Part shown: one piece after another, positions 5,727 through 7,006 of the stretch
How the letters are laid out: the number at the start of each line of letters is the position of its first letter
How positions within the stretch are numbered: position 1 is the first letter of the stretch
NCBI GenBank assembly: GCA_025352915.1
Contig: JANXSA010000217.1
Span: 1-7,006 of the forward strand
Length of the DNA stretch: 7,006 nucleotides
Reading direction: 5' to 3'
Source: Rhodospirillales bacterium
Lineage (GTDB): Bacteria; Pseudomonadota; Alphaproteobacteria; Acetobacterales; Acetobacteraceae
Position numbers and translations under genes: made by a program
Notes under the pieces: model-generated
What the model saw: only the letters and a program-made list of their open reading frames with translations
The model's database searches: none
Told to the model about the DNA's origin: nothing

Positions 5727-7006
5727 CAGTTGTTGCTTTCCTGCATCCACGCCCGGACGATGGTCAGGCTTTCGTCGGGATGGCGTTCGACCATCTCGGT
5801 CAGCCGCCGCAGCGCCGAGGCGCGCAACTGCCCATCAACATTGGTCAGGCTGACCAGCCCGTCATCCTCGCCGCCAGCAAACCTCTCGCTGCGCCCGCCA
5901 CCACCACCACCACCGCCACCACCGCGCCCACCCGACGGCCCGTCCAACAGCCGGGTCACATCCGCCGCCATGCCCAGCGACGCCGCCGTGATGGTCCCGT
6001 CCGCCCCCACCGCCATCGCCCGCCCGCCCGGCAGCGCCGCCATGGCACTCGCCGGCAGCGACTTGTTGCCCAGTGCCGTGACCCGCATCACCATCGGCCG
6101 GAACACCATCAACAGCGCCAGCACCGCGATCAGCCCGACCACCGCGGTCTGCGCCATCCGCGTCACATCGGCGGCATCGATGCCCAGCCCGAGAAACCCA
6201 CGCGGTTCCAGGTTGGCCAGGTCGGCATCCCCGGTGAACCGCATCGTCACCACCTCAACCTGGTCGCCACGCTTCTCCTCATAGCCAACGGCGCTGCGCA
6301 CCAGCCGGCCAATCCGCTCCAATTCCTCCGCCGGGCGCGGCTTCCACGCCATGACCCCGTCGGGCCCCTTCTCCTCGATCCCGTCCACCAAAACCGCGAT
6401 GGTCATCCGGCGGATCTGCGGCTGCTCGCGCACGATGGTCCGCACGGTCTTGCCGATCTCGTAGTTGGTGGTCTCCTCCGAACGCGCTTCCTGCGTCCCG
6501 GATGCCTCCTTACCCGCATCGGCGTTCGGCAAATTGTTCTGCACCGACACCCCGGCAGCCTGCTCGGAGGTCTTGCTGTTATCCGTCACCGTCTGCGTGC
6601 TGCGCGCAACCTGGCCCTCCGGATCGTATTTCTCCTGGGTCTCCTGGATGCGGTCGAAATCCATCTGCACCGAGGCCTCGGCCCGCACCCGCCCCTGCCC
6701 CAGGCTGCGCTCCAACATCTCCTCCACCGCCCGCGACAGCCGCATCTCGGTGGCGCGGCGCATCTCCTCCCCGCCCATCACCGCCGCCGCCGGCCCCATC
6801 GCCTCGCCGCCCCGCGCCAGCAATGTGCCGCGGCTATCCACCACCGACACGCTCTTCGCCCGCAACCCCGGCACCGCACCTGCCACCAAATTGACAATCG
6901 CCTGGATCGCCTCGCGGTCCAGCCGATTGGCGCCCGTGGTCGTCAGCATCACCGAGGCCTGCGCCTCCTGCTTCTCCCGCGCGAACGGCTCGCGCCGCGG
7001 CAGCAC
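5726..7006 (-). CDS. fliF: Flagellar MS-ring protein FliF, 5' end cut by window edge
   Basis: FliF forms the MS ring in the inner membrane, the first structure of the basal body and the housing of the export gate. Only the C-terminal 427 codons or so are present; the first codon in the window is an internal GTG in the family motif [18 protein letters not shown], so about 130-150 residues, with the first membrane helix, lie outside. Numbering from the window edge: a ring-building region with [16 protein letters not shown] (33-48); the segment [20 protein letters not shown] (125-144) and NYEIGKTV (181-188), both typical of FliF; a beta-strand-rich MTIAVLVDG region (201-209); a second transmembrane helix at about 285-303 followed by FRPMVMR; a cytoplasmic linker with ten glycines (362-371); and a FliG-binding tail (about 382-426) with [16 protein letters not shown]. 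It ends in TGA at 5728-5726, overlapping fliG. Confidence 0.96.
   Translation of the reverse strand: MLPRREPFAREKQEAQASVMLTTTGANRLDREAIQAIVNLVAGAVPGLRAKSVSVVDSRGTLLARGGEAMGPAAAVMGGEEMRRATEMRLSRAVEEMLERSLGQGRVRAEASVQMDFDRIQETQEKYDPEGQVARSTQTVTDNSKTSEQAAGVSVQNNLPNADAGKEASGTQEARSEETTNYEIGKTVRTIVREQPQIRRMTIAVLVDGIEEKGPDGVMAWKPRPAEELERIGRLVRSAVGYEEKRGDQVEVVTMRFTGDADLANLEPRGFLGLGIDAADVTRMAQTAVVGLIAVLALLMVFRPMVMRVTALGNKSLPASAMAALPGGRAMAVGADGTITAASLGMAADVTRLLDGPSGGRGGGGGGGGGGRSERFAGGEDDGLVSLTNVDGQLRASALRRLTEMVERHPDESLTIVRAWMQESNN
5736..5742 (-). promoter_or_regulatory. Ribosome binding site of fliG, inside the fliF end
   Basis: AGGAAAG on the coding strand lies 9 bases before the ATG at 5726, within the last codons of fliF. 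It favours the ATG overlapping the fliF stop over the upstream in-frame GTG at 5750. Confidence 0.75.
5894..5923 (-). repeat. GGN trinucleotide run encoding ten glycines in FliF
   Basis: Ten consecutive glycine codons lie between two arginine codons, seven of them GGT, including five in a row (ACC on the plus strand, 5900-5914). The run is a short in-frame microsatellite in the cytoplasmic linker between the second membrane helix and the FliG-binding tail of FliF. Confidence 0.95.

Noticed and set aside
5727..5750. GTG start of fliG at 5750, giving 345 residues
   Set aside because: The ATG at 5726 overlaps the fliF stop as TGATG, has a well-spaced AGGAAAG, and gives a normal family length; the GTG start cannot be fully excluded.
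6502..6894. Pro/Ser-rich 130-codon plus-strand open frame opposite fliF
   Set aside because: Low-complexity antisense shadow of a conserved gene with no independent support.

Overview
The window is a single-direction block of six flagellar genes, all read from the minus strand (transcription runs from high to low coordinates). In transcript order they are fliF (5' end outside the window), fliG, fliH, fliN, flbD and flhA (3' end outside the window). Identification rests on conserved motifs and on the gene order fliF-fliG-fliH-fliN-flbD, which is the Caulobacter crescentus fliF operon order (its fliH is called flbE). High G+C, a FlbD-type sigma-54 activator rather than FleQ or FlhDC, and hairpin-rich intergenic repeats point to an alphaproteobacterium. 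Rhodospirillales/Acetobacteraceae is my best guess, but this is an inference from style and not a database match.

Layout. fliF (5726-7006) supplies the C-terminal part of the MS-ring protein: periplasmic ring-building region, second transmembrane helix and the cytoplasmic FliG-binding tail. fliG (4713-5726) overlaps it by one base (TGATG) and encodes the rotor switch protein. fliH (3951-4709) follows after 3 bp and encodes the regulator of the export ATPase. fliN (3599-3940) follows after 10 bp and encodes a short C-ring SpoA protein. A 176-bp non-coding gap (3423-3598) then holds a compact, hairpin-rich repeat element. flbD (1998-3422) encodes a sigma-54 activator with a degenerate receiver domain, and flhA (1-1994) starts 3 bp after it and encodes the export-gate membrane protein.

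How they work together. FliF builds the membrane ring on which FliG and FliN (with FliM, not encoded here) assemble the switch/C-ring. FliH brings the FliI ATPase to that ring and to FlhA, whose cytoplasmic domain receives export substrates. FlbD is expected to time transcription of later flagellar genes once early assembly is under way. The export ATPase FliI, FliJ and FliM are not in the window.

The genes themselves look intact and conventional, and I see no undescribed multi-gene system. The less ordinary material is the roughly 126-bp intergenic element with imperfect inverted ends, two mutually exclusive hairpins inside it, a 24-bp tandem duplication at the 3' end of flbD, a ten-glycine trinucleotide-repeat tract in FliF, and non-consensus signature residues in FlbD.
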